64,000 bases of DNA from Diplosphaera chodatii (taxonomy: Eukaryota; Chlorophyta; Trebouxiophyceae; Prasiolales; Stichococcaceae), in contig JAALGY010000052.1 of assembly GCA_032358165.1 (NCBI GenBank), positions 1,612,001 through 1,676,000 on the forward strand, read 5' to 3'. Below the pieces are notes generated by a model. The model was not told the origin of the DNA and searched no databases. It worked only from the letters and a program-made list of their open reading frames with translations. The translations under genes were made by a program, and so were the position numbers. This document shows positions 15,001 through 26,804 of the stretch, in pieces; the stretch's first letter is position 1, and each line of letters starts with the position of its first letter.

Positions 15001-18000
15001 CAGCGTCCACGACCTGCAGGCGCCCTCGCAGCAGCAGCTGCAGGTGCTGTGGCGCATGCTGGTGGCCCTGCAGCAGCACCACAGCACGGCCGCACACGAC
15101 CCAGCCGCCTGGGATGCGCTCACCGAATGGGGCCTGCTGCCTTTGGCTGCGGGTGAGGCCGCGTCTCTGGTCATTCACATGTTAGAATGACTGGCTGTTG
15201 CGAGCGACGACTGCCAACCTGTATATCCTGGCAAGCATACCATGAATGGACAAACACATCTGATCCTGACCCCTTTCGTCATCCTGCAGGTGGTGTCATG
15301 CGCATGTGTCACCGCGCACTGGTGTTTGCACCGCCGCAGCCGCCACCCATCATATCAGCACCTGAGCCCCTGCCTGCTGGCAGCAGCAATGGCAACTCAG
15401 CCGCGGCCGCCACAACCAGCAGAGCTGGCGATGACGCAGGGGCAGGCGGCGCCAGCGCAGCAGACATGCTGGCACACGGCATCGCAGCACTGGGCCTGGA
15501 CAGCGACATTCGCAGCGGCGGCGCCCCTGACGGCGGCAGCAGCAGCACGCCGGCGGCCGCCACGACTGTGCCTGGCACTGCCGACAGCACTGCCACGGAT
15601 GAAGCCTCTGCTCCTGGTGATGACGACACGGCAGCAGCGTCTCTCAACGGCAGCACAGCCCCAGCAGCGGCAGACGGGGCTGACGGCACAGGCGTCTCGG
15701 CGGCAGCTGTGCCAGCGCCACAGCACCCTGAGGCGCTGCTGTGGGGGTGGCTCACACCCATGCTGCTGCGCCTGGGCCTGCCGGTGAGCTGCAAAGCTGA
15801 GTCTGTGGTGCAGGCAATCAGTTGAAGAGTGTCAGGAAGGGGTTGCCTGGCACGTCGGCATACCACTTTTCCTGGGAAGGGTGCCAGAGCCAAGACGATC
15901 ATGACAGCCAGGGTGTGAGATGACACGTATTCCCCAACCACTGTGCAGGTGCTGCATCCTGACTTCGCCATTGCAGCGCCAGCATGCTGGCCAGCTGCAG
16001 CCAGTGCTACAGAGCCGACGGAAGACATCATCCTGCACAAACTGCGGCTGTGCTCCGATGCTGGCCTGCTGAAGGTCTTCATGCCTTGATCCCGGCCGCA
16101 AAGCTGGGTTGCCATGGCACATGGCTGGGCACAACGACCCGTGCTGGCTGCTCTGAACATGCGAGGGCGCATGTCATTGAAGCAAGCGTCGACGTGCCAG
16201 GTTTGTAAGGCATATGCCTTCTGCTTTGCAGACGGACGCCATGACGACAGAAGACAGAGGCCAGCTGCTGCTCTACTTTGCAGCACATGTGCCAGGCGGG
16301 CTGCAGACTGAAGATGCCGATCTGCTGCTGCGGCTGCCCATCTTCCCGGGCATCGCGCACACCAGCCAGAACCCGGTGTGGCGCCCGCTGACAGGTCAGC
16401 CATGCGTATCATCATTTGACTGCAGTGCATGTGTTCCTCGTGCGCAACAGGCACGCGCATATCACAATCGATACCAGCTCCATCATGAATGAGCTCGACG
16501 GCAAGTGGCCGGCGTCTGCCGTCAGACCTAGCTGGCTCATAATGCATGTTGCAAGGTGCAGGTGCCCCAGCAATGCCGGCAGATGGTGGCATAGGGACGG
16601 ATGCGGCTGTGTGCCCGAATGAAGTGCTGTCAGCTGTCTGCGGGGACTGGGCCGACCTGCCAGCGATACTGCAGGCGAGCGCATCCTGCTGTCTTGTGCC
16701 GTCTCTGCTGCCACTTTGCATCGCAGGGCATGGTAAAGGGAGGGGGAGGCGTGTTAACCTGACTTGCAAGCAGAGTTTCTGTGCCGTTGCAGGACCGGTT
16801 GCTGCAGCACGACCCAGCCCTGACGCCGCTGTATGAGCGGCTGTCCGTCCCCTCCTGGACTGCAGCGCAGCTGCTTGCGCAGGGCCTCCTACCAGCATGG
16901 CCCCACCTGCCGCAGCAGGTCAGTCTCATGGCCTGCACGGTAACTGACCAGTAGGCACGTTCAGCATGCTGTTTCAGTTGCAACTCAACCATACTCTCTC
17001 AGCACGAGATTGGATGCTCGTCTTGCAGCCTGTATGCCAGTGGCAATCATCAGTGAGCTGTCCCATGTGTGTGCAGGTGCAACAGCGGGTGCTGCAGTAT
17101 GTACAGCGGCAATGGAGCGCCCTCAAACTGGTTGACGCAGTGAAGACTGCACTGTCGAGAACGCCATTCGTTGACACAGGTTGGGGTTATTCACTCTTGT
17201 GCTGTACACTGACCGGATAAAGCAAGCCTGCCATGGCAGCAACCAAGGGTGCCACAATACCAAACCGTCCATGCAGCAGCTGTGTTCATGCTGCTGTTCC
17301 CCTTGTAGGACTCACATCACTCGCTCAGCTACCACATTGATGCAGCATCTCGGCAAGGCAACTTGCTGTACACGCTTGACAGGTGTGGAAGGGTTGCCAG
17401 CACGGCCGGACGAGCTCTTCGACCCAAGCTCCCGGCTGCTGCGCCTGGTGTTTGCTGGGCAGCACAGCTTCCCAGTAGGCATGTTTGCGACGACCGCCTG
17501 GCTTGCGGTATGCCCAGTTGCCTCTCGTCTCACAGACACAGCCCAGCAGATTTTGTCACTTCACAGCTGCAGCATCGGACCACGACATATATGGAAAGGA
17601 CCAGTGCCAAGAGAGCGATATTGTCCTCGCCGTGTCACAATGTGGCAGCGAGACTCGCTGGTGTTGCTGCAGATCCTCAGGGACGTGGGCATGAAGCACG
17701 AGGTCAACGATGCAGAAACCTTCATCGCATGCGCACGGCGTGTGGCGGGCAGCTGGGCTGACGCAGCTGTCAGCCACGAGCCTGCCGCAGCCGCAGCTGC
17801 TGCCATGAAGGTGCGCAGCCTGTCTCTTGGCACTGCTGCTTCTGTCCCGTGACCGACACTGTTGCAGAGCTTCATGTCAACCTGTTGTGGCGCTGCTTTA
17901 TCACAGTATGTCGTCGGGTAGCAATAGGGATCCAGCCCACGGTCTGGGCTGCGTGCTGCGTGTGCAGGCTGCGGAGCTGCTGGCGGCGCACTTGGCAGCC

Positions 18001-21000
18001 AGGGCAGATGCGCTGTTTGCGCCGCACGTCTTCCACGAGCTGGGCAACATCGCCTTTGCACCGGCACTCAGGGTGCGCCAGAGTTTCCAGTGTCAACACG
18101 GCAGTTGTGAGGCGCGCCTCGTTGGTGGCTTGCTCGTTGCATAGGTGCGTGGCATAAATATATACAGCAGGCACCACTCCGGTGCAGGCGAAGCCAGGGC
18201 ATCCAGGCGGTGAGCGGGTGCTGGCCTGCTTTGCCGAGGCCGCGGTGCCGGCCGACTGGGCGCTCGCCTGGGCGGCGGCGCCCATCCTCGAGGACATGTG
18301 CGTTGCTGCACCGCAACATGCCGCTGTGTCGCCAGCCGGGTCCACAGCATTGAACGGCGCCTTCCTGCTCTTCCAGCGCTCCAGCTGCAGCCTGTGTCAG
18401 GGTGCCAGCCTCACCATGCTGGTGCTGACAGCAGCCTGACGCCGGTGTGCGTGCATGGTTCAGGTCGATGCCGCCTGGGTTCGCCTGGTCGGCGCTGCGG
18501 CTGCGGTCGCCGCCGGTTGCATCCACCGTCATCGCGCACCTGCAGGCGGTAAGGACCCATGCCTCATGCACTGGTCCATGTCGTGCAGCATAGTCGTGCA
18601 AGATTGGCGCGCCAACACGGGAAATGACCCAACATTTGACACCGACGCAGAGCGCCAAAGATGGACCTTCATAATCAGTCAGCTGGGTGTGTTCTTGGGA
18701 GCAGGTGGGTGCTGACGGCGGTGAGGCGGCCCTGGCTGCCTGGCCGGCAGGGCGGCCGGCTCCGGACGCCGCCTTCGACGCGGTTGCTGGCTACCTCTCT
18801 GGCCAGGGGCTCACACCGGCGCAGGTGCAGCTCAGCAAGAGCGACTGCGAGCAGTGCGCCGCAACCACAAGCACCTTTACTCGATAGCATGCTGCTGCAT
18901 GTCAGGAAGATTTCTGTGTGCACAACCATCAGGTGCATCATCATCGAAGCCAGCCACAGAGCAGTGACACTCCAGCTTGTTACCGGCTGCAGGCATCAGA
19001 GTTGACAACGGTACCACTGGTGCCAGTAGCAGCAGGCAGCCGACTTATTGCCCCTGGCCGCCTGTTTGCACGGCTGCCACAAAATCTTGCACCCTTCGTC
19101 TATGAGGTAATCAAGATTCTGTTGAGATATGCTAACTCGATGTATCACTGCATGCACTTCTTTCTGTGGTAGGGCCTGCGCTCGTATGCGTGTGCATGTG
19201 TGCAACACAGTCGTCAGCATCTTCGTGTGCATGACTGGGTGCTGCGCCTGCAGCTTCCGGCGGAGCACCGCCGCTGGGACCAGCTGCTGCGGACGCTCGG
19301 CATGCGGGATGCGCCCTCGCCCGGAGACCTGCTACAGCTGGCGGCGGAACTGCTGGAGGCCAGTGGTGGGGCGGTCCTGAACGCCAACGAGCGCGCCGCC
19401 GCGCTGCAGCTCCTGGGCACCCTTTGCAACGACGCTGACGCCGCGCAGGTCTCGACAGTCTTTCCCTGAATGAACGGTTGCACCAGAGGATCGAGTAAGG
19501 TGTTACATCAAGCTGCTTCGAAAGAACGTTTCTTGCTTCGTGGTGAGGTCCAAATCAGCCCCGCACACCTGCGGCCATATTTTACACGATGGCAGTGGCT
19601 GCTCGACGATGCAGGTCAAGGCGACGAGGCAGGCCGCTGCCCGGGGCAGGGTGCCGGTGCTGACTGCAGACGGGCGGCTGGCGCCGGCCGCAGCCTGCGT
19701 GCACATCGGCAGCGCGCCCCGCACCCTGCTGCGCAGGTGCTGCGACGGCCGGCCCCCTGACACTGACAGCTGCATGACATCTGGTCGCCTGCGTGTGCTG
19801 TGCTGGTGTGCAACGCGTCGTGGCAAGGTCATGTTTGACGCCTCTGCGGCCCTGAGATCTGCTGCGCTTGCTTTGCGGGTCTGCTGGCAGAGAGACACGT
19901 AAGGAGGTGGAGGTTTGACCAGTGCCTTTGTGGTGGTGTGTGACAAAGCACCACACGCCAATGTCTCTTCCAAGGCATGCAGGTGCCATCATGCGCTGTG
20001 TATACGCAGGGTGGATGTTCGCCGGCTTGCGGTAGCGCACCCCAAGCTGGGCCCCACTGTGGCAGCAACGCTGCACATTCCTGCCCTGGAGGATGTCGTG
20101 GTGGAGGTGCTGGACAGCTTTGGCACCTCCAATAAGAGCGTGTTGCAGTCCATCCAGGTGAGCATCAGCACCGCAGGCAGGATGCAAATGCGCAAGTGAG
20201 CAACACCCTGTGTCTGTTGTGTGCCCAGTGTCTCCTCGGACATTGGCATGTCAGCTGTCCAGTATGCACCCTATTGAGGCTGCTGCTGCTGCTGCTGCTG
20301 CTGCTGTGCAGGACATGCCCCTCATAGAAGCGCGTCGGCGACTGCAGCTGCCAGCTTTCGTGGCTGCGGTGTGTGACGTGCTGCACGCGTCCGCCGAGGC
20401 GGTGCCGTCGCTACAGCCCCTGCCTGCAGACGAGGTGAGCATGTCTGCACATCGTATGCACTTGTGTGGCCTGGATCACACAGGCATGTAGAGGTGGACC
20501 CGCTGCAATACTCGCTACAGTGACAGGTGGGAGGTGATCTTCCAGACAACTGGACGCGCAACCCAGAACCATCGCGCTGCTGTGCATCGTGTGTGTCATT
20601 AGTAAAGCACAGCATGGCAACGGCTGTGCCAGCAGGTCGCAAAGCGCCTGCGGAACTTCGCTGGCGGCCTGCGATTCGTGGAGCGCTGCTACACGCAGAT
20701 CGTGCGGCGTTCTGATGGTGCAGAGGCCGGCGATGCACTGAAGGCAAGTCGAGGGTCCTGGACAAGCTCCTCGGTCAGAACCTTCGTTGTGCGGGCTGGC
20801 CCAAGCACATGTCATGTGACAAGCTCACAAGTGAACACCACGCTGTGCTGGTCGCAGGTGCCCTTCTTTGTTGACACAGATGGCAGGAGTGCTGTGGTTG
20901 CCACGCCGCCGCCGGGTGTCCCGGCTGCCGGTGTGCTGGCGGCGGCCATCTCAGCAGCGCTTGGGTCCCCGTTGCAACTGCCGCTGCAGACCCTGCTGGT

Positions 21001-22687
21001 AGCGGACGCCGCGCTGCTGCCACAAGTTGCGGCCGAGCTGGCGCCCGGGGGCCTCCGTCAAGGCGCAGGCAAGCCTCACTTCAGTGATGCTTCGTGATTC
21101 GACTGATTTCCAGTTGCAGTATGCTCCACCCTCAGTCAGCAGGCGCAGAAGCTGATTGGTCTTGAGCACTCTAGTGTTTAGAGGACAGCTGTGCTGGTCT
21201 CGCATCCATGTATCAGCTCGTACCATGCGGTCTGCGCGGTGAGAGTGCACAAACACAAATGTAGCTGCGCGTCTGCAGGTGGCCTGGAGGTGGACCGCCT
21301 GGCCGGGGCGGGGCGGCCGGGGACGCCGCTCCTGGCGGCGGACGCCGCATGCGCGCAGCTGCGGCCGCTGCGGCCCTTCTGCGCAGGCAAGCACGAAAGC
21401 CACACGCAACCTGTGCTGTGAGGCACAGCTTTACCGGGTGCAAGTCCATCCCCCTGCACAGACTGTGCTGCAGCCTTGCGGCGTGTTGCGCACCTGCCTC
21501 ATTGCATGGTGGCTCAGAAGCTCTCACGCATGGCAACACAGGCGAGCTGTGCGCCTATGCGCCGGAGCAGCGCGGCAGCCAGGAGCAGCAGCTCCTGTAT
21601 GGCCGCGTCACAGCAGACGCTCGGCCGCCCGCTGGGCAGCCGCTCCACCGCGTGCCGCTCGAGGTGCCCGTCTGCAATAATTCAAGAGCTGGTCGTATGG
21701 AATGAGCAGTTTCTGCGAGGGTCGTCACAAGCCTGGGTGACAGCTGACGATTCCTGGCGTCCTCATGTGGTGTATCGTGACCGGCCCTGCTGCAGGTGGC
21801 GCCGGGCAGGTATGCAGAGCTGCTGTCCACGCAAATCTGGTGCTTCAGCGGCAGCGGCGGCAGCGGCGGTGGCCCCACCAACATGACCAGCACACACCAT
21901 GATGCAGCACCCTGGGGCACCGCACGCCCTGCGACAGCAGCAGCATCAGCCGCTGGTCGCGACGGGCCCGCTGGTTCTGTTGTTGCCCACAGTCCGGCTA
22001 GAGAGCAGGGTGACACGGCATCGGGAACAGCACCCGCTGACGCAGCCGCTCGCGATGGCAGCATCACCGCAGCAGAGGCGGCCGCAGCCGTGAGCGAGAT
22101 GCTGGCAGCCGCTGGGCTGCCGGCGGGCGCAGACTCCCGCCAGCTGCTGGCTCAGGTGCACCAGCTGCAGGTCGATCTGCGCATGCAGGCGTCGGTGTCA
22201 GCGTGCCCGGTGCACAGTGGCATGTGCGGGGTGGCTTGCTGGTTGCAGTGCTGAAGTACTTGCAACACGATTCTGCAGGCGCTCGCGCTGCGAGCTGAGA
22301 AGGACGAGCTGCGGCTGAAAGCCACTCAGCTGCAGCAGGTGATCCTCAAGCTGTCAACATACTGCACCACCAGATGCCTGCGCGAGCAAAGCAGAAGCCG
22401 TCCGCTGCAGAGAGCACTGCTCCGCACCACCATCCCCTCAGACTTGGCACCCCAGAGCACATACAGAGTGTGCACATCGTGTACCTGACCAGGATCTCAG
22501 CACGGCGGCGGAGGCGGCGGACGCGGCGGCGGCGGCGTGGCAGTGCCGCATCTGCCTGGGCGCCCAGGTGGACGCGGCGATGCAGGAGTGCGGGCACACG
22601 CTGTGCCGGGGGTGCGCGGCCTCGGTGCCGGGGCGCTGCGCCTTCTGCCGCCGGCCCGGCGGCGTGCTGCGCATTTTCAACGGCTGA
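1..22687 (+). CDS. Giant sacsin-like protein with C-terminal RING, 5' part outside window
   Basis: The coding sequence enters the window already open. I count more than 60 exons and roughly 3,500-4,000 residues here. The first exons I could phase consistently are 111-250, 343-502, 676-788, 931-1129, 1233-1394, 1531-1661, 1834-1955, 2086-2218, 2391-2483, 2771-2929, 3091-3207, 3363-3450 and 3574-3718; phase stays consistent through 13448-13589. Later exons are clear but some joins are not resolved, especially 13.7-15.2 kb. The last exon is 22493-22687. The family is the large chaperone sacsin; plant forms carry three long internal repeats beginning with an Hsp90-like ATPase and end in a RING, as in Arabidopsis AT5G23110. 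Here the end of repeat 1 lies at about 0.1-1.4 kb, repeat 2 at about 1.5-9.5 kb and repeat 3 from about 9.6 kb. A role in protein quality control, with ubiquitin ligase activity from the RING, is inferred. Five introns appear to use GC donors (13027, 16675, 20744, 21069, 21387). Confidence 0.9.
1531..3207 (+). other. Second sacsin repeat: Hsp90-like ATPase region
   Basis: Spliced exons between 1531 and 3207 encode the N-terminal Hsp90-type ATP-binding part of repeat 2. Visible signatures in order are EAFGQSEALTTRLKHI, then ELVQNADDAGASEV carrying the Asn and Asp-Asp of the nucleotide pocket, then WQGPALCCYNNAVFS, then the glycine loop GRFGLGWNAVYHFTDLPSF, then NIVLFDPHAKYLPG and FPGTFFRFPLR. 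All residues expected for nucleotide binding look present, so this repeat is probably an active ATPase. The reading frame crosses at least six introns here without a stop, which supports the exon calls. Confidence 0.9.
10154..11505 (+). other. Third sacsin repeat: degenerate ATPase region
   Basis: Exons 10154-10316, 10560-10697, 10838-10969, 11114-11256 and 11359-11505 align by eye to the repeat-2 ATPase but with the pocket changed. The helix that reads LVQNADDAG in repeat 2 reads AELAEAAGAEALELWLD here. The glycine loop reads STCSGGAGLLAAYTLTDLP, and the phosphate-side DPHA motif becomes MWDPSGRVL. The Asn and Asp needed for magnesium-ATP are missing, so this copy probably cannot hydrolyse ATP. 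As I remember it, the third repeat of the plant homologue is degenerate in the same way, so this looks conserved rather than decayed. Confidence 0.8.
15290..15783 (+). other. Low-complexity insertion exon in the sacsin gene
   Basis: A single 494-base exon, flanked by CCTGCAG on the left and a CCG/GTGAGC donor on the right, encodes about 164 residues. About 110 of these in the middle are Ala, Gly, Ser, Thr and Asp in short runs. The two ends look like ordinary sacsin sequence (CHRALVFAPPQPPP before, WLTPMLLRLGLP after). The insert is probably a disordered loop. It lies in the post-ATPase part of repeat 3. Confidence 0.7.
20280..20306 (+). repeat. (CTG)9 microsatellite just before a splice acceptor
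   Basis: Nine perfect CTG units end five bases before the exon that begins at 20312 (acceptor TGCAG/GACATG) in the sacsin gene. The repeat sits where the polypyrimidine tract of the intron should be. Confidence 0.9.
22493..22687 (+). other. C3HC4 RING finger, last exon of the sacsin gene
   Basis: The final exon starts after CTGACCAG and encodes 64 residues ending in TGA at 22685-22687. It holds CRIC, then ECGHTLCRGC, then GRCAFC, which gives the C-x2-C, C-x-H-x2-C-x2-C and C-x2-C spacing of a C3HC4 RING, followed by the C-terminal GVLRIFNG. A short charged, probably coiled segment (ALRAEKDELRLKATQLQQ) precedes it in the previous exon. Plant sacsin homologues end in a RING at the same place; animal sacsins have DnaJ and HEPN domains instead. 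E3 ubiquitin ligase activity is an inference from the fold. Confidence 0.93.
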
Positions 22688-23336
22688 GCCGGCCGGCCCG
22701 CAGCAGCGGCGGACGGCTAGGGATTGTCAGCCGGACCACTCGGAGAATGAGCCTGGACAAGCGCACGGACGCTGTACACTATGGCCCTGTTGTATCTGTG
22801 GGTCTTATTGACCACGTTTGTAGGTCAGCATTGTAGAAAGAGCAGCCCGAGGCTGTGGGGTGGAGACCCATCAGTAGACGGGTCGAAGATATTCAGGAAC
22901 CTAGCAGCCAGGCGAGCCCCTTCCGAGAACCTTTCCCTGAAGCTAGGTTGCACAACGGAAGAACGTGCATCAAGCTGAAACCCAACGTGGAGGTTTGCAG
23001 AGATCATCTGGCGTGCTCTTGCCGTGGTGACCTTCACTTTAGCCCACAAACATGCGATGCAGCCGACTGTTCCGCTGACCCACCGCCGGTGTGGCGTCAT
23101 ATTCTCTTGGCAGGGGGTCAGACACCGAGTTGGGGGCGGCTACCCGGCAAGTGGCATATGCTTCGGGCAGATGCCACGCAGATCTGGGCCTGCAATGACG
23201 ACCAATGTTTGCCAGATGGTTTGTACCTTTGCCCGCGGGAGGCATCCTTCGCCCCGGGGCCCAGCGGCTGGCAGTCTCGCGTGAAGCTGCTTCGTGCGGT
23301 GCGCAGCTCGGTATCAGCAGGTGCAGCTACGCGGCA
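22688..23336. other. Intergenic region, sacsin 3' end to GDPD start
   Basis: About 650 bases hold the 3' untranslated region of the sacsin gene and the upstream region of the phosphodiesterase gene. Open frames of up to 180 codons cross it, but none shows family motifs or a convincing splice pattern. I see no clear TATA box and no TGTAA signal close to the sacsin stop. Confidence 0.5.
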
Positions 23337-26067
23337 ATGGCCTCAGCGGCCACTGCACCAGCTCACACGGTCCCTCACGACGTCCAGAAGCAGCACAGCA
23401 TGACGCAGGTGCGCCTGTTGTCATACTGCTCATAGGCAATGCGCTGCGCCTCTTTGTCGTCAAGATCCCATGTAGAACAGCTACTGTTTCCGGCTGCTCA
23501 GTTGGTTACACATACTTGCCAGGCTCTTATGACCCTGTTGCATACACCAGATCAAACAGCTATGCTAAGTTGACGGTTTCCACGCGCTGACGGAGGACTC
23601 GGTGGCTTGTCAGACAGACCACAACCGCGAGCATGCTACACCGCAGGTGCTGCCCCCGTCCATACAGCACCGGACGTCTCTCGGATCGCTCCTAGATCCG
23701 CATGGCGTCCTTGCGCTCGGCGGTCACAGAGGGTGCGTTCCAACATGCCACACGTCACAGGAACCGACCTGGTGCACTGTGACGAGCAGCCGTGTGGAGG
23801 CGTGCCACTACAGCAGGGCAACATGATCGAGCCACGGCTGCACTCTATGCCCGGCTCGCAGCCTGATGCGCCAGGAATCTGATGGTGTTCAGGCCGCTGC
23901 TGACTGTGCACTGTTACTACTGAATGCGGCCAGGAGTTGATGTTGCACATTGGGCGTGTACACGATGTGTACTCGGTGTGGTCTGAGGCGGTGATCACAT
24001 CACCTTTGCTGATGCAGGATGGGCATGAACTTGCGGCATCCAGACACAATACCCACCTACCGGGAAAACACGGTGGAGTCCTTCCTGCGGGCTGCGGAGG
24101 CCGGTGCCACCTTCGTGGAGTTCGACGTGCAGGTGGCTGCACCGTGCGCCCGACATCTGGCACTCAGACATTACTATTGCTGAAAGAGGAGTGCCGACGA
24201 AGCAACTCTGCACAGTACTGCGGGCCCCAGGAGCCTCCTGGTGCTGTTGAGGTGACTTGAGCACCCTGCCACTTCGGGCATGCAGGTGACAAAGGACGGG
24301 GTGCCGGTGCTGTGGCACGACGACGCGGTGGTGTGGCGGCAGCCCGACGGCAGCACCACCTCCGCCGCCATCGCAGACCTGACGCTGCCGGAGTTCAGCA
24401 GCCTGCTGGTGCGCTGTGGGTGCAGCACCTGCAGAGGGCTCACGGTTTGCTGTGCTCGCCACCGCGACCGGTGCCAGGCCCGCTGCACACACAGCAGGCA
24501 AGCCTCTCAAGCAGGCGGAGCGCACACGCAGTATGTGGGCGACGCTGAAGCACTGGTTGCAGGGCAAGCAGCTGCTGCGGTCCTTCTGGGACATCACCGG
24601 CGTGTACCACAAGGAGCCGTCGCCCTGGCAGTGCGCCATCGACGACCGGCTGCCCACGCTTGCCCAGGTGCCCGTGACAGTGCTGCTCATGCCGGCAGCG
24701 CAGGGCGACGCTGCGGTCCATGGCATGCTCGCCTGTGTCCTGCGTGTGAACTAGCCAGGTCGCCCTGACGCCTGTCGAGCGCGCGCGCGCAGGTGTTTGC
24801 CGAGGTGCCGGAGCACGTGGGCTTCGACATCGAGGTCAAGATGGCCACGCCCCGGAGCTGCCCACGCACGCCCCAGGTGACCACTCTGCAGCGCACCGCC
24901 CCGCCTCCCCATCGACCGCTGTGCACGACGTCACGCGGTGCAGGGCACTGCCGCAGAGCAGACGCTGAGCAGCGTGCGCCGGTCACGCAGGCGGAGGTGG
25001 ACAGGATGGTGGACGCCATCTCGGGGGTGACGGCGGCGGCCGCCGCCAGCGGGCGGCGCATGATGTTCAGCAGCTTCGACCCGGATGTGTGCGCGGCGCT
25101 GCGGCAGCGGCAGCAGCGCATCCCGGTGCGCCGCTCGTGTCAGTGCAGCAGCAGCTGTCGGCGTGATCTGTGATTGCTGGTGCTGGTGGGAGTGACACCG
25201 AGAGGAGCACGATCTGGGCCGGCAGGTTTTACTGCCCGACACTGCCTGAGACTCTGCCCGTCCTGTTTGGCGCATCACGCCTCATGCACTCTTGCAGGTG
25301 TTGTTCCTGTCGGACGGCATCGTCTGGCACTCGGACGAGCGCCGCAACAGCGTGGCCGCCGCGGTGCAGTGGGCGGCGCTGCACTCGCTGCAGGGCCTCG
25401 TCCTGGAGTGCGGGGCCCTGCGCAGCCAGAGCGAGGCGGTCGCCGCCGCACGACGGCAGGGCCTGCAGGTGCGCCTGGCTGCTGCCACGGCTGCTGCCAG
25501 CAACAACCCTGTTCTCGCTGCACAACCTGCGCATGGATGCAGCTTGCAGCAGCACCTAAGCAGTGGCGTCTGCAACTCTCCACATAGTGGGTCGCGATAG
25601 TACAGCGGTGGCAGCATTCAGATGTAGGCATGCTGATCAAGCTGTTGTTTGGCGTGCAGCTGATGACGTTTGGCGTCGGCAACAATGACCCTGCCTGGGT
25701 GCTGCAGCAGCACCTGCAGCTGGGGGTGACGGCGGCAATCGTGGATGACGTGCCGAAGGTGCTGCCACTCTCACCAGTCGCTTGCATCGCTTCAGCAGCA
25801 ATCAATTGTGGCAGCAACAGCCTCGATGGGCCACGTGCCGTGTGTGACACTTCTTGCTCGACTACCAGATTGCCAACTTGCATTTGCTTGCTCTTGCGTC
25901 ATGCCAATGTGCTCAGACAGGAGCCAACGGAGCTCTCGGTGCTGCAGGTGGCAGCTGGGGTGTGCGAGGGCCTGGGCATCGACTACAGCGGCTACATGGA
26001 CGATGAGCTGGTGGGCGGCAGCTCCGAGGACGAGACCGTCTACCGCTTTGCCGGCGCCAGCCCGTAG
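23337..26067 (+). CDS. Glycerophosphodiester phosphodiesterase
   Basis: Cleaves glycerophosphodiesters to glycerol-3-phosphate and an alcohol, a route for recycling phospholipid headgroups. Exons: 23337-23408, 23647-23732, 24018-24132, 24286-24415, about 24495-24667, 24793-24876, 24991-25125, 25298-25468, 25660-25758, 25921-26067; total about 403 residues. The chosen start ATG opens an exon (MASAATAPAHTVPHDV) that splices in phase to the catalytic core. Catalytic signatures are GGHRGMGMN (first His), FVEFDVQ (metal-binding Glu and Asp), PVLWHDD (second His), FDIEVKM and MMFSSFDP. The architecture and the C-terminal end resemble plant GDPD1-3. Two joins are uncertain: the acceptor near 24495 or 24498, and whether 24877-24990, which is open and a multiple of three, is an intron. 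No transit peptide or signal peptide is obvious. Confidence 0.9.
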
Positions 26068-26804
26068 GCATAGCAGCTGTGGCCGACGCCAGACGGCATC
26101 CCACGCGGCAATGGCGGCAGCTGCCTCAGCACCGTACGTAGCACAGGCAGCGCCTGGCGTGTGGCAGCGGCCCGTGAGCGGCTGGGCAGCCGCAGCCGCA
26201 GCGCCCACTGGTTCCACCCTGGCGCTTTGCAGCGTCAGCCGCACCAGCACACCGTTCCGACATGCTGACCGCTGGTCAACAGCCTTCCACAGCAACACCA
26301 CCCCTCTGAAACCATAAGTGACTGCAGGAAGGCAGCATCGGCGTGTGGTTTTGACAACTGGACCTCCACAACTGTGTGATTACGCTGTCAGGTTGCGCTT
26401 TTGTTTTTATCTAGCTGTAGGTAGCTATATATGGGGGGTGCTGCTGCGTCTGAACCAGTCGGCATGCACTCCCAGAATTGGTCTAGATAGTATTGGGAGC
26501 ATCAGTGTGTTGTGAGGGTGACCATGTGCGCACTGTAATTGGCACGGCTCAAGAGGTATGCCTCGTCAAGCAGGTGGACATCAACAACCCGAACATGGCC
26601 TGGCAGTTGCTTGTGCATGGTTCTGCTACTTCCGCGGCTGACATGTGACATCTCCAATTCTCCATCCACATCTGCATTCACGCCTGCGCTGCACGCCCCT
26701 ATACATGCTTCACGACACCCTTGCAGCCATCACGTATGCAGACACAACCGTCAGGCACCAGCTGATCACCTACGTACAGCTCGTTTCTGCCGTTTTGGAG
26801 GGCC
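26068..26804. other. Intergenic region, GDPD 3' end to cytochrome b5-like start
   Basis: A TATATAT run lies at 26426-26432, about 375 bases before the next ATG, and could be a TATA element if the gene has a long or spliced leader. A TGTAA at about 26533 is rather far from the GDPD stop. I see no coding sequence. Confidence 0.4.

Noticed and set aside
15309..16898. A 529-codon open frame on the minus strand.
   Set aside because: It lies antisense to well-supported sacsin exons, is Ala/Ser/Arg-rich and shows no motif. GC-rich coding DNA commonly leaves long open antisense frames.
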